NCBI GenBank assembly: GCA_023441805.1
Contig: JAEZNO010000001.1
Span: forward strand, 62,001 to 126,000
Origin: Bacteroidota bacterium
Lineage (GTDB): Bacteria > Bacteroidota > Bacteroidia > Bacteroidales > Lentimicrobiaceae
Length of the DNA: 64,000 nt
Direction of reading: 5' to 3'
Position numbers and translations under genes: made by a program. Below, piece after piece: positions 1 through 8,608 of the stretch. Positions within the stretch are counted from its first letter, which is position 1. Each line of letters starts with the position of its first letter. The notes beneath the pieces were generated by a model. It was given only the letters and a program-made list of their open reading frames with translations. It was not told the origin of the DNA and made no database searches.

Positions 1-219
1 GTTTTCAAGCAGATTACTTCTGACAGCCATTTCATTCTTAACAGTTTCGTAAAGATTCATGTAATTCACTGTCTGGTGCAGGTCATCAGTTATTTCAGCT
101 TGCTCAGTATCAACATTCACAACAAGGTTAACTTCAAATCTGGTACCGATGATACTTTCCTCAGCAAAACAGCCATGATAGGCATAAAACTCCATTCTGT
201 CAATACGAATAGTGGCCAT
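1..219 (-). CDS. folB: Dihydroneopterin aldolase FolB (3' end cut by window edge)
   Basis: The minus strand starts with an ATG at 219 and is open to the window edge, giving the first 73 residues. They contain RIDRMEFYAYHGCFAEE, the N-terminal strand and YHG motif of dihydroneopterin aldolase, followed by the family's conserved glutamate. FolB cleaves 7,8-dihydroneopterin to 6-hydroxymethyl-dihydropterin and glycolaldehyde in cytosolic folate synthesis. The usual length is about 120 residues, so roughly the last 45 lie outside the window. It diverges from tRNA-Cys and has its own -7 element (233-240). Confidence 0.9.
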   Translation of the reverse strand, partial: MATIRIDRMEFYAYHGCFAEESIIGTRFEVNLVVNVDTEQAEITDDLHQTVNYMNLYETVKNEMAVRSNLLEN

Positions 220-232
220 ATAATTTTTTATG

Positions 233-240
233 CAAAGATA
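233..240 (-). promoter_or_regulatory. Bacteroidota -7 promoter element of folB
   Basis: On the minus strand this reads TATCTTTG, an exact match to the Bacteroidota -7 consensus TAnnTTTG, 13 bases before the folB ATG. I see no clear -33 TTG at the right spacing. Confidence 0.55.
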
Positions 241-265
241 TAAGTAATAGAACAAGAAATATTTA

Positions 266-273
266 TAACTTTG
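266..273 (+). promoter_or_regulatory. -7 promoter element of tRNA-Cys
   Basis: TAACTTTG matches TAnnTTTG and lies 14 bases upstream of the mature 5' end of tRNA-Cys. It diverges from the folB element, with 25 bases between the two. Confidence 0.55.
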
Positions 274-287
274 CGCACACATATAAT

Positions 288-358
288 GGTCTCGTGGCCG
301 AGTGGCTAGGCAGAGGTCTGCAAAACCTTCTACAGCGGTTCGAATCCGCTCGAGACCT
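288..358 (+). tRNA. tRNA-Cys (GCA)
   Basis: This is a 71-base cloverleaf. The acceptor stem GGTCTCG (288-294) pairs with CGAGACC (351-357). The anticodon loop at 318-324 reads CTGCAAA with anticodon GCA at 320-322, and a TTCGAAT T-loop is present. Discriminator base 358 is T, the base expected for tRNA-Cys. CCA is not encoded. A hairpin terminator follows at 372-402. Confidence 0.96.
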
Positions 359-371
359 CAGGGATAATATT

Positions 372-410
372 AATAACCACCTACTTAATACAGGTGGTTA
401 TTTTATTTTA
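372..410 (+). terminator. Intrinsic terminator after tRNA-Cys
   Basis: AATAACCACCT (372-382) pairs perfectly with AGGTGGTTATT (392-402) around a 9-base loop, followed by a T-rich run (401-410). Confidence 0.8.
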
Positions 411-498
411 CATTCAATTTTCCCAATTTATACCAAGGATCACACCGGGTTGCAGGTGCAGACAAAAATTTGCAAGCAGAATGCAAACTTCAATAACT

Positions 499-530
499 GA
501 GGCTGTCATAAAATGAAGGCCTCTTTTTTT
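499..530 (+). terminator. Second hairpin with T-run
   Basis: GAGGC (499-503) pairs with GCCTC (519-523), followed by seven more T. The GAGGCTGTC...GCCTC-Tn layout recurs downstream of the tRNA-Ala attR site (39222) and, more loosely, after butyrate kinase (18951). It appears to be a common terminator style in this genome. Confidence 0.5.
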
Positions 531-550
531 GTCTTAATTGAAAATTAAAG

Positions 551-659
551 ATTATACATTAATTGTACATTAATTAATCATTACCTGTACTAAAATGTGT
601 ACTTATGTGGAGTTCATGTGGAGTTCATGTGGACTTAATGTGTAATCAATAACTTTACA
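551..659. repeat. Degenerate 11-bp-period direct repeat array
   Basis: The sequence breaks into consecutive 11-base units: 551, 562, 573, 584, 595 (10 bases), then ATGTGGAGTTC at 605 and 616 (identical), ATGTGGACTTA at 627 and ATGTGTAATCA at 638. The three units at 605-637 are the cleanest and the outer ones drift. No reading frame is supported here. A related array (GGAGTTAA core, same period) lies at 830-883. Function unknown. Confidence 0.6.
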
Positions 660-829
660 GTATGTAAATTTTCTATTGAAACTTCTTCAATCCAATATCT
701 GCTGAAGATTTGATACAGCCTTTCTGTTAATAGGACGAAATATCTACTTGATGGGACTAAGCTATAGTGTTTAACCTTTATAAGTCTGTTCTATCTATAT
801 ATTAAACATGCTAATTCTTGGCTAAACCA

Positions 830-883
830 TAGGAGTTGGTACGGAGTTAATACGGACTTAGTACGGAGATGTTAGGCAGTTAA
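830..883. repeat. Second 11-bp-period repeat array
   Basis: Units start at 830 (10 bases), 840, 851, 862 and 873: TACGGAGTTAA, TACGGACTTAG, TACGGAGATGT, TAGGCAGTTAA. The core GGAGTT is shared with the array at 605-637 and the period is the same. The rest of 359-1045 shows no convincing gene. Confidence 0.6.
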
Positions 884-1045
884 ATTTTTACAATCAATTT
901 TATTTTGTTTAACCGAGGTAGCCTGTCCTTTTACAAAATGTTAAACAAACTCAAACTAATGGATGAATTCTGGATGATGAATTCTGAATAGCCAATTCGA
1001 CTTAAAAGATAATAATGGAGATAAGAACTTTAATATTCAGAGATA

Positions 1046-1100
1046 AGAAAAAAGGTGAGGAGGGTTACGCCGTATGAGACGTGGTAAACCACGCCTCACC
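1046..1100 (-). terminator. Terminator of the frameshifted lipoprotein gene
   Basis: On the minus strand GGTGAGG (1100-1094) pairs with CCTCACC (1060-1054). A nested CGTGGT/ACCACG stem lies at 1080-1093, and a U-rich run follows (1053-1046). It lies 24 bases past the stop at 1124. Confidence 0.7.
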
Positions 1101-1123
1101 GACGCAAATTTTTTGTTAGCTAC

Positions 1124-1598
1124 TTAATACACAATATATTTAATATTCTCAAACTTTCCTTCAGTAAAGACCTTACTATCGCTTAAAGTTGTAGTGTTAA
1201 TTCCGGTGAAATGAAAAGTCCCGGAGACTAATTTTTTTTCAGCATCACTACTTGTAATTACAATTTCACCCTCACCGTCTAAATATGAAGAGTATACTGT
1301 ATATGTACAGTTGTTTTCCATTTCGGAAAGTGGATAAGTACCGGCTTGATAGCCAAGAGTTTTTACATACAGATAGTCCGTAAGTTGGGTTCCTGTGGCA
1401 GTAATCTGCAATACATTGGCAGCCTCAGTATAAACTGCCATAACATTGTCTGTTGTCCATTGAACTCCATCAATTTTGACCGAAACAGATGATTTAGGAT
1501 CATTTCCATTTTCATCTTTTTTGTTGTCCTCGTCTTTTACAACTGGTTACGATAACCAATACTGAAAGCATGATACTCCAAAGAAATGCTTTTTTCAT
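1124..1598 (-). pseudogene. DUF6252-like lipoprotein, frameshifted
   Basis: An ATG at 1598 starts a lipoprotein signal peptide ending in the lipobox VTSC, but this frame stops after 28 residues. The next frame reads straight on with KDEDNKKDENGNDPK, then WTTDNV, then about 105 residues up to the stop at 1124. One extra A in the run 1535-1538 explains the break: removing it joins SC to KDEDN. The body (KIDGVQW near the N-terminus, then GTYPLSE, EIVITS, VSGTFHF) matches the small Bacteroidota DUF6252 lipoproteins. It could be a real mutation, a phase-variable tract (short for that) or a sequencing error. Role unknown, presumably on the outer face of a membrane. Confidence 0.7.
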
Positions 1599-1812
1599 GA
1601 CTGTTAAGTTTTAGTTGTTAGTGATAATTAGTGTATTCTCAACGTTACAAAGAAATGAATTTTTTTTGATTAGATAGTAATTTTTGATAGTATTATATCA
1701 AATACTATTTTACTTCGCGATTTCTAATACAATCAATGGCAGTATATTGGTATTTATCAGGTTGCAATCCGATTAGGGTTACATGTTATCAAGGTATATT
1801 CTAAACATTGAA

Positions 1813-1820
1813 TATCTTTG
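1813..1820 (+). promoter_or_regulatory. -7 promoter element of the MBL-fold gene
   Basis: TATCTTTG is an exact TAnnTTTG match 25 bases before the ATG at 1846. No convincing -33 element is seen. Confidence 0.5.
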
Positions 1821-1845
1821 ACTGTTTATTGCAAAAAACAAAAAC

Positions 1846-2685
1846 ATGCAACTCTATTCAATTCCAACCGGACACTTTAAACTAGATGGTGGTGCAATGT
1901 TCGGTGTTGTACCTAAAAGCTTATGGAGCAAACAATATCCCGCCGATGAAAATAATATGATCGACATGGTAATGCGCTGTTTGTTAGTCGTTGATGGCGA
2001 TAGAAAGATATTGATAAACAATGGAATAGGCGATAAACAGAGTGAGAAATTCTTCAGTCATTATTACTTAAGTGGAAACGAATCGCTGGTTAATTCTTTA
2101 GCAGAATACGGCTTCAAACCGGAAGATATAACAGATATGTTTCTTACCCATCTTCATTTTGATCATTGTGGCGGAAGCGTAAAGATGAATGCTGATAAAA
2201 CCGGATATGAGCTAACATTCCCAAATGCCACTTATCATATAAGTGAACCTCAATGGAACTGGGCAATGAATTCAAACAAAAGAGAATCAGCCTCATTCCT
2301 GAAAGAAAATATTAAACCCATTGAAGAAAGTGGCCGTCTTAGATTATTCAGGAAGGATGACAAAATATTCCCTGATATTGAAGTCCGTTTGTATAATGGA
2401 CATACTGAAGGTCAGGCTATACCATTTATTCCGTACAAGGGCAGGACAGTAGTTTTTGTAAGCGATACTCTGCCAACCAAAGCGCATCTGCCTATACCAT
2501 GGATAATGAGCTATGATACCAGACCACTCATAACCCTTGAAGAGAAAGAGCCTTTCTTAAATGAAGCTGCCGACAAGAAGTATGTTATCTTTCTGGAGCA
2601 TGATGCCTATAATGAATGTTTTACCATTTCACGGTCGGAGAAGGGGTTTGTGGCAAGTGAAAGTTTTCAATTGAAGAACCTTTAA
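1846..2685 (+). CDS. MBL-fold metallo-hydrolase
   Basis: This is a 279-residue cytosolic protein with no signal peptide. The metallo-beta-lactamase HxHxDH motif is at residues 101-110 (THLHFDHCGG). A GHT motif for the next metal histidine lies near residue 186, a SDT motif supplies the bridging aspartate near 204, and LEHD lies near 250, so all dinuclear zinc ligands seem present. The spacing resembles AHL-lactonase/N-acyl hydrolase-like members, but the substrate cannot be told from sequence. It stands just upstream of the leucine-degradation genes on the same strand with a 72-base gap. It may be co-expressed with them, though it is not a known step of that pathway. Confidence 0.85.
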   Translation: MQLYSIPTGHFKLDGGAMFGVVPKSLWSKQYPADENNMIDMVMRCLLVVDGDRKILINNGIGDKQSEKFFSHYYLSGNESLVNSLAEYGFKPEDITDMFLTHLHFDHCGGSVKMNADKTGYELTFPNATYHISEPQWNWAMNSNKRESASFLKENIKPIEESGRLRLFRKDDKIFPDIEVRLYNGHTEGQAIPFIPYKGRTVVFVSDTLPTKAHLPIPWIMSYDTRPLITLEEKEPFLNEAADKKYVIFLEHDAYNECFTISRSEKGFVASESFQLKNL

Positions 2686-2757
2686 CATGTTTCTCTGTTC
2701 TTGATTTATTCAAAAATGTAGTAAATTTCCTCAACCATAGCATTTAAATCGTAAGCC

Positions 2758-4365
2758 TTGTATCGAATTGAATCAAAAGTTAATACCTCATCAGAGGAGT
2801 TCAGGAAAAACGCTGAAGCTTTTGCCGGGATCCTATCAGTTTATCGTGAACTAATAAAACAAGCAACTTCAGGTGGGCCATCAGCTGCTGTTAGTAAACA
2901 CAAAGAGAGGGGCAAGCTGTTAGCCCGTGAAAGAATAAATCTACTTATTGATGCCAATACAGCCTTTCTGGAGCTCTCACCAATGGCGGCATTCGACATG
3001 TATGATAATGAATTTCCATCGGCAGGCATAGTCACCGGAATAGGTGTAATCCATGGAAAGGAAGCAATGATAGTAGCAAATGATGCTACAGTTAAGGGAG
3101 GGACATATATTGAGCAAACTATCCGCAAGCATATAAGGGCTCAGGAAATAGCAATGCAAAATCACCTACCCTGTATCTATATGGTGGATTCGGGAGGTGT
3201 ATTTCTACCTGAACAGTCGAAGGTTTTCCCCGACAGGTTTCATTTCGGAAGATTCTTCTATAACCAGGCAAGGATGTCGGCTGCCGGAATACCACAGATT
3301 GCAATTGTAATGGGATCATGTACTGCAGGAGGAGCTTATGTACCGGCAATGAGTGATGAAACTATTATAGTACGCGATCAGGGTACTATTTTCATTGGTG
3401 GGCCTCCTTTGGTAAAGGCTGCTACCGGTGAAGAAGTTTCAGCCGAAGAACTGGGTGGAGCCATTGTTCATACAAGTATATCAGGTGTGGCTGACCATCT
3501 TGCGGAGAACGACCGGCATGCTATTCAGATTTGCAGGGATATATTCAGAACATTGAAACCTGCTACACGTCAGGCTCTTGATATCATTGAAAGTGCAGAG
3601 CCTTATTATGACCCTGCTGAATTGTATGGGATTGCACCTGTTGATTTTCGAAAGCCGGTTGATTCAAAAGAGATTATTGCAAGATTGGTTGATGAGAGTC
3701 GATTTCATGAGTTTAAGGCAAATTATGGACCCACACTTGTAACCGGATTTTCACATATTATGGGATACCCTATAGGGATCCTGGCCAACAGTGGAGTACT
3801 CTTTGGTGAAACTGCCCTTAAAGGTGCACATTTCATTGAGTTATGCACTTCTCGTAAAATTCCATTATTATTCTTACAGAATATTACCGGATTTATTGTC
3901 GGAAGGGAGTATGAACGTCGGGGTATTGCACGTGACGGTGCTAAGATGGTACATGCTGTAGCAAATGCTGATGTTGCAAAGTTTACGGTTGTGTTCGGAG
4001 GCTCGTTTGGAGCAGGTAATTATGCAATGGCCGGCAGGGCTTACGACCCCAATCTTCTTTTTATGTGGCCTAACGCCAAGATTTCGGTAATGGGAGGTGA
4101 GCAGGCTGCAGGAGTTCTCACAACAGTGAAAGAAGAACAACTCAAAGCTAAAGGGAAATCATTTCCGGATTCAGAGCGTGAACAGTTAAAACAGAGTATT
4201 CTAAACAAATATGAGGAAGAAGGCTCGGCATACTATAGTACAGCACGCCTTTGGGATGACGGGATAATCGACCCGGTTGATACAAGAAAAGTAATTGCAA
4301 TGGGAATAGCCTCTTCACTCAATAAAGTTTGGGATGAAACAAAATATGGTGTTTTCAGAATGTAA
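2758..4365 (+). CDS. liuB: Methylcrotonyl-CoA carboxylase, carboxyltransferase (beta) subunit
   Basis: This 535-residue protein is the usual length of MccB/LiuB. It carries the two crotonase-like halves of a biotin-dependent carboxyltransferase. The first contains MGSCTAGGAYVPAMSDE, a hallmark of the methylcrotonyl-specific branch, and the second contains GGSFGAGNYAMAGRAYDP. It moves CO2 from biotin to 3-methylcrotonyl-CoA to give 3-methylglutaconyl-CoA. An in-frame TAA lies at 2752-2754 and no ATG occurs near the N-terminus, so the start is most likely the TTG at 2758. The resulting N-terminus (ESKVNTSSEEF) fits the family. The biotin-carrying partner is encoded at 5316. Confidence 0.93.
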   Translation: MYRIESKVNTSSEEFRKNAEAFAGILSVYRELIKQATSGGPSAAVSKHKERGKLLARERINLLIDANTAFLELSPMAAFDMYDNEFPSAGIVTGIGVIHGKEAMIVANDATVKGGTYIEQTIRKHIRAQEIAMQNHLPCIYMVDSGGVFLPEQSKVFPDRFHFGRFFYNQARMSAAGIPQIAIVMGSCTAGGAYVPAMSDETIIVRDQGTIFIGGPPLVKAATGEEVSAEELGGAIVHTSISGVADHLAENDRHAIQICRDIFRTLKPATRQALDIIESAEPYYDPAELYGIAPVDFRKPVDSKEIIARLVDESRFHEFKANYGPTLVTGFSHIMGYPIGILANSGVLFGETALKGAHFIELCTSRKIPLLFLQNITGFIVGREYERRGIARDGAKMVHAVANADVAKFTVVFGGSFGAGNYAMAGRAYDPNLLFMWPNAKISVMGGEQAAGVLTTVKEEQLKAKGKSFPDSEREQLKQSILNKYEEEGSAYYSTARLWDDGIIDPVDTRKVIAMGIASSLNKVWDETKYGVFRM

Positions 4366-4474
4366 ATACAAAGTGTTAGTTGGGGTGGTATGGCTCAGCT
4401 TTGCGAATTCTCCCCAAAGTGAATACCAAATGCCTTGTTTCTAACAGCGTCTATCAACAAAATCATTTTAAAGC

Positions 4475-5263
4475 ATGAACTATAAAACATTATTAATAGA
4501 ATACTCCGATAATATAGCCACTATATGGCTTAACAGACCTGAAATAAGGAATGCATTTAATGAGGTGATGATTAGCGATCTTATCATTGCATTCAACGAG
4601 GTTCAATCACATAAGGATACACGTGTGGTCATTCTCAGAGGAAAAGGAAAGGCATTTTGTGCAGGAGCCGATCTTAACTGGATGCGGGATGTTGCCAAAT
4701 ACAGTTATGAGGAGAACCTGAAAGAGAGTCTTCAATTGTCAGAATGCTTCAATACCATCTATAATTGCACGATTCCATCAATTGCTTTAGTTCACGGAGC
4801 TGCGATTGGTGGGGCAAACGGACTGCTCTCAGCATGTGATATTGCAGTTTGTGCAGATGATACTGTGTTTTCACTATCAGAAGTCAAAATAGGGATTGTG
4901 CCTGCATGTATTTCACCATTTGTAATAAAAAGAGTTGGTGAGTTTGGGGCAAAGGAATTAATGTTAACCGGCCGAAGAATTAATGGCAAAGAAGCCGAAT
5001 GGTTCAGGTTAGTAAATAAATCGCTCCCTGAAAATGAGGTTGATGCTTACATAGATCAAATGACCGGGATGCTACTTACAAGTGGGCCTAAAGCAGTATC
5101 CAACTGTAAAGTGCTGATTGATCATGTTTCCAATAAAATCACCTTAAAGGAGGCATTATCCTATACAGCGGGCATGATAGTCGAAATAAGATCCTCGGAA
5201 GAGGGACAGGAAGGAATGGCTGCATTTCTTGAAAAAAGAAAACCAAATTGGATCAAGGATTGA
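4475..5263 (+). CDS. liuC: Methylglutaconyl-CoA hydratase (enoyl-CoA hydratase family)
   Basis: This is a 262-residue crotonase-fold protein. FCAGADLNWMRD (residues about 66-77) is the oxyanion-hole segment in the form typical of methylglutaconyl-CoA hydratases (AUH/LiuC). GAAIGGANGLLSACD and FSLSEVKIGIVPACISP follow, also in AUH-like form. It hydrates 3-methylglutaconyl-CoA to 3-hydroxy-3-methylglutaryl-CoA. Its place between the two MCC subunit genes supports this specificity. Confidence 0.9.
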   Translation: MNYKTLLIEYSDNIATIWLNRPEIRNAFNEVMISDLIIAFNEVQSHKDTRVVILRGKGKAFCAGADLNWMRDVAKYSYEENLKESLQLSECFNTIYNCTIPSIALVHGAAIGGANGLLSACDIAVCADDTVFSLSEVKIGIVPACISPFVIKRVGEFGAKELMLTGRRINGKEAEWFRLVNKSLPENEVDAYIDQMTGMLLTSGPKAVSNCKVLIDHVSNKITLKEALSYTAGMIVEIRSSEEGQEGMAAFLEKRKPNWIKD

Positions 5264-5315
5264 GAATCAGACAAATTGAAAATTCAGATACGATATTGAA
5301 GAAAGTGAAGGAGTA

Positions 5316-7334
5316 ATGAAGATAAAAAAACTGCTGATAGCCAACAGAGGAGAGATTGCACTACGCATACTGAGAACGGCCCGGGAGCTTGGGTACCCGA
5401 TAGTGGCAGTTTATTCAGATCAGGATAAAGATGCCGCCCATGTTGCTTTAGCTGATCAGAGAGTACATTTATACGGTAATACACTATCAGATACCTATTT
5501 GAATATCTCTGCTATCATCAAGGCAGCAAAAGATACAGGAGCTGATGCTATTCATCCGGGTTACGGCTTCTTATCTGAAAATCCTCTTTTTGCTAAAGCA
5601 TGTGAAACCGAAGGAATTCTTTTCATTGGTCCGGATTCTTCTGCCATAAGCGCAATGGGTAATAAAATTGCTGCTCGTAAGATTGCCATTGAACACGGCA
5701 TTCCTGTCACTCCCGGTATTACAGGATCAGTTAAAGATCTTTTCAGAGATCATTCGAAAATTGGATTTCCAATGCTGATTAAAGCTGCTGCAGGTGGTGG
5801 TGGTAAGGCTATGCGTGTAGTCATGAATGATACTGAGTTGGAATCAGCCATTATGACTACAGCCAGTGAGGCTGAGAATTATTTTAGTGACAGCACCATA
5901 TACGTAGAGCGATTCTTTATAAATCCCAGACACATTGAAGTTCAAATACTTGGAGACAAGCACGGTAATATCATTCACCTGTTTGAGAGGGAATGTTCAA
6001 TGCAACGCAGGCATCAGAAAATCATTGAAGAAGCACCGTCAGTAACCCTGACACCTGCTATAAGAGAGAAGATTTGCTCAGCTGCTGTTCAAATGGCCGG
6101 GTCAATTAACTACCATAGCGCAGGGACTATTGAATTCCTGGTTGATAATGAATTGAATTTCTACTTTCTTGAGATGAACACAAGGATACAAGTTGAGCAT
6201 CCTGTAACCGAAACGATAACCGGCATTGATATCGTTAAGGAACAATTTTTAATAGCTGAAGGTAATCCTCTGAGTATTAAGCAGGAAGATGTCTCAATTA
6301 AGGGTCATGCAATTGAAACACGTATTTATGCTGAAAATCCTGCCTCTAACTTTATGCCTTCACCGGGCAAGATTCAGTACTACTCTTATCCTCAGAATCC
6401 GTGCATCAGGATTGAAGAACCTAAATTTCATCATGATTCGGAAGTTTTCAGCAATTTCGACCCAATGATATCAAAAGTCATTGCCCTGGGTGAGAACAGA
6501 GAATCGGCAATTAAAGAGCTCACTGAATACTTACCTCATTATGCAATATTAGGGATCAATACCAATATTCCTTTTTTGATCTCTCTTCTTAATAACAAGG
6601 ATTACCAGCAAAACCGTATTCATACCAGGTATATTGATGATCGTTTGACTGAAATCAATGCGAATGCATTAATTCTGAAAGATTCACTAGATAAAGAGAT
6701 TCCTCTGATATCGGCAATGATATACAGTCTGAATTATACAAACAAAAATCATCAGGCTAAGCGAAACATTTGGGAGCAAATAGGTTATTGGCGTTTGTAC
6801 CGGCAAATTAATCTCACACTTGATGAGGTGCATTATAACCTTGTACTTAATAGTTTGAAAGTAAGTACTGTAAGTTATAATTGGAACGGTAAGGAAAGCT
6901 ATGCCTCATTAAGGAAATCCGATGACGGATCATTTGTTCTTGAATTGAATGATAAACAGCACATTATTTATTTGTCAGGAAATTCACAGAATATTATTGT
7001 ACAATATTCCGGATTTATTTTTACGGTTAAACGTTTAGATATTTCAGTTGATGACAGTAATACTTTTTCGGCTGTACAAAGTTATAATCCTGATTCAGGT
7101 GATATAATAGCCCCCATGCCCGGCAGAGTGCTAAAAATAAATGTAAATGCAGGCGATCGTGTCACGAAAGGTTCATTACTAATGGTGGTTGAGGCAATGA
7201 AAATGGAAAATAACATACTCTCACCATTTGATGGAGTAATTGACAGGATTATGGTTAAACAAGGTGATAACATAGATCCGAGTTCTCATTTGGTGCATCT
7301 GGCTAAAATAGAGGATGAAGTTAGCGGATCATAA
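5316..7334 (+). CDS. liuD: Methylcrotonyl-CoA carboxylase, biotin carboxylase/biotin carrier (alpha) subunit
   Basis: A 672-residue protein with, in order, a biotin carboxylase N-domain (KLLIANRGEIALRI at the start), an ATP-grasp domain (KAAAGGGGKAMRVV, FLEMNTRIQVEHPVTE), the carboxylase C-domain, a linker, and a C-terminal biotinyl domain. The latter carries VVEAMKMENN, with Lys629 as the predicted biotinylated residue. It carboxylates its own biotin with ATP and bicarbonate and pairs with the subunit at 2758. The gene ends 11 bases before the acyl-CoA dehydrogenase start, so the two are probably cotranscribed. Confidence 0.93.
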   Translation: MKIKKLLIANRGEIALRILRTARELGYPIVAVYSDQDKDAAHVALADQRVHLYGNTLSDTYLNISAIIKAAKDTGADAIHPGYGFLSENPLFAKACETEGILFIGPDSSAISAMGNKIAARKIAIEHGIPVTPGITGSVKDLFRDHSKIGFPMLIKAAAGGGGKAMRVVMNDTELESAIMTTASEAENYFSDSTIYVERFFINPRHIEVQILGDKHGNIIHLFERECSMQRRHQKIIEEAPSVTLTPAIREKICSAAVQMAGSINYHSAGTIEFLVDNELNFYFLEMNTRIQVEHPVTETITGIDIVKEQFLIAEGNPLSIKQEDVSIKGHAIETRIYAENPASNFMPSPGKIQYYSYPQNPCIRIEEPKFHHDSEVFSNFDPMISKVIALGENRESAIKELTEYLPHYAILGINTNIPFLISLLNNKDYQQNRIHTRYIDDRLTEINANALILKDSLDKEIPLISAMIYSLNYTNKNHQAKRNIWEQIGYWRLYRQINLTLDEVHYNLVLNSLKVSTVSYNWNGKESYASLRKSDDGSFVLELNDKQHIIYLSGNSQNIIVQYSGFIFTVKRLDISVDDSNTFSAVQSYNPDSGDIIAPMPGRVLKINVNAGDRVTKGSLLMVVEAMKMENNILSPFDGVIDRIMVKQGDNIDPSSHLVHLAKIEDEVSGS

Positions 7335-7345
7335 TAGCAACAACT

Positions 7346-8494
7346 ATGGATTTTAAATTGAGTGAAGAGCATGCAATGATACGCCGTACGGTGAGGGATT
7401 TTGCCGAGAGGGAAATTCAACCGTTGGCCGCAGAACTGGATGAAAAAGCAGAGTTTTCTCAAGATCTGACACGCAAGATGGGGGAGCTTGGTTTATTTGG
7501 AATATATCTACCCACGAAATATGGAGGGCACGGGTTAGATTATCTTTCCTACATCATAGCAGTAGAGGAAATTTCAAGAGTTGACGGTTCACAGGCGGCA
7601 ACATTGGCAGCTCATAATTCACTTGGTATTGGTCCATTATACTATTTTGGAACGGAAGAGCAAAAGCAAAAATATCTACCCAGACTCTGCAATGGTGATG
7701 CTCTCTGGGCTTTTGGCTTAACTGAACCTGATGCCGGAAGTGACTCTCGTGGATCAAAAACACGTGCTGTACTTGAAAATGGTGAATGGGTAATCAATGG
7801 TTCGAAGATATTTATTACCAATGGTTCTTGTGATATGTCGATTGGAGCGACTGTTCAGGCGGTAACCAGTGAAGTAAACGGAAAAAAGGAATTCACTACG
7901 ATAATCGTTGATAAGGATACACCTGGCTTCACCCGTAAACCAATGCATGGAAAAATGATGTGGCGGGCATCGGACACAGCACAGTTGTTTTTTGACGATT
8001 GCCGGGTTCCTCAATCGAATATTCTTGGCAAAATCGGTGAGGGTTCACGAATTATGCTTTCAACACTTGATTCAGGGAGATTGAGTATTGCTGCAATGGG
8101 ATTAGGTTGTGCCCAAGGGGCGTATGAATTGGCACTCAAGTATGCGAAAGAAAGGAAACAGTTCGGACAGGCTATATCCAATTTCCAGGTTATTTCCTTT
8201 AAGTTAGCTGATATGGCAATGAAGATAGAATTAGCAAGAAATCTGTTGTATAAAGCTTGTTGGCTTAAGGATAATCAGATGCCCTTCGGGAAAGAATCAG
8301 CAATGGCTAAATTATATTGTTCTGAAATTGCAAAAGAAGTAACTGACGAGGCAGTCCAAATACATGGCGGTTATGGTTTGATGAAAGATTATCCGGTTGA
8401 ACGTTTTTACAGGGATCAGCGATTGCTGCAAATTGGCGAGGGAACATCAGAAATACAAAGAATGGTTATCGCACGTTATATCCTTAATGAATAG
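7346..8494 (+). CDS. Acyl-CoA dehydrogenase (short-chain-type active site)
   Basis: A 382-residue FAD enzyme with WAFGLTEPDAGSD and INGSKIFITNG (FAD/substrate segments) and YPVERFYRDQR near the C-terminus. Position in a leucine cluster suggests isovaleryl-CoA dehydrogenase (LiuA). However, the catalytic glutamate appears in GEGTSEIQR (Glu365), the position used by short/medium-chain enzymes. The segment where classical isovaleryl-CoA dehydrogenases keep their base (a LDLERL-like motif) reads LDSGRL here. It may therefore oxidise isovaleryl- or other short branched acyl-CoAs with a short-chain-type active site, or have a different main substrate. Electrons would go to ETF, which is not in this window. 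Confidence 0.88.
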   Translation: MDFKLSEEHAMIRRTVRDFAEREIQPLAAELDEKAEFSQDLTRKMGELGLFGIYLPTKYGGHGLDYLSYIIAVEEISRVDGSQAATLAAHNSLGIGPLYYFGTEEQKQKYLPRLCNGDALWAFGLTEPDAGSDSRGSKTRAVLENGEWVINGSKIFITNGSCDMSIGATVQAVTSEVNGKKEFTTIIVDKDTPGFTRKPMHGKMMWRASDTAQLFFDDCRVPQSNILGKIGEGSRIMLSTLDSGRLSIAAMGLGCAQGAYELALKYAKERKQFGQAISNFQVISFKLADMAMKIELARNLLYKACWLKDNQMPFGKESAMAKLYCSEIAKEVTDEAVQIHGGYGLMKDYPVERFYRDQRLLQIGEGTSEIQRMVIARYILNE

Positions 8495-8608
8495 GACGGA
8501 TAGATTAAATGTGCTAAACATGCCAACCTATTCAATGTCTTAAGCCAAAAAAGTCTTAAAGTTGTTTCAGTACAAAAACATTTTAAGATTTTATACCGTT
8601 AATTTTAC

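Noticed and set aside
294..500. Open frame across tRNA-Cys
   Set aside because: It reads through the tRNA and its terminator; no protein-like features.
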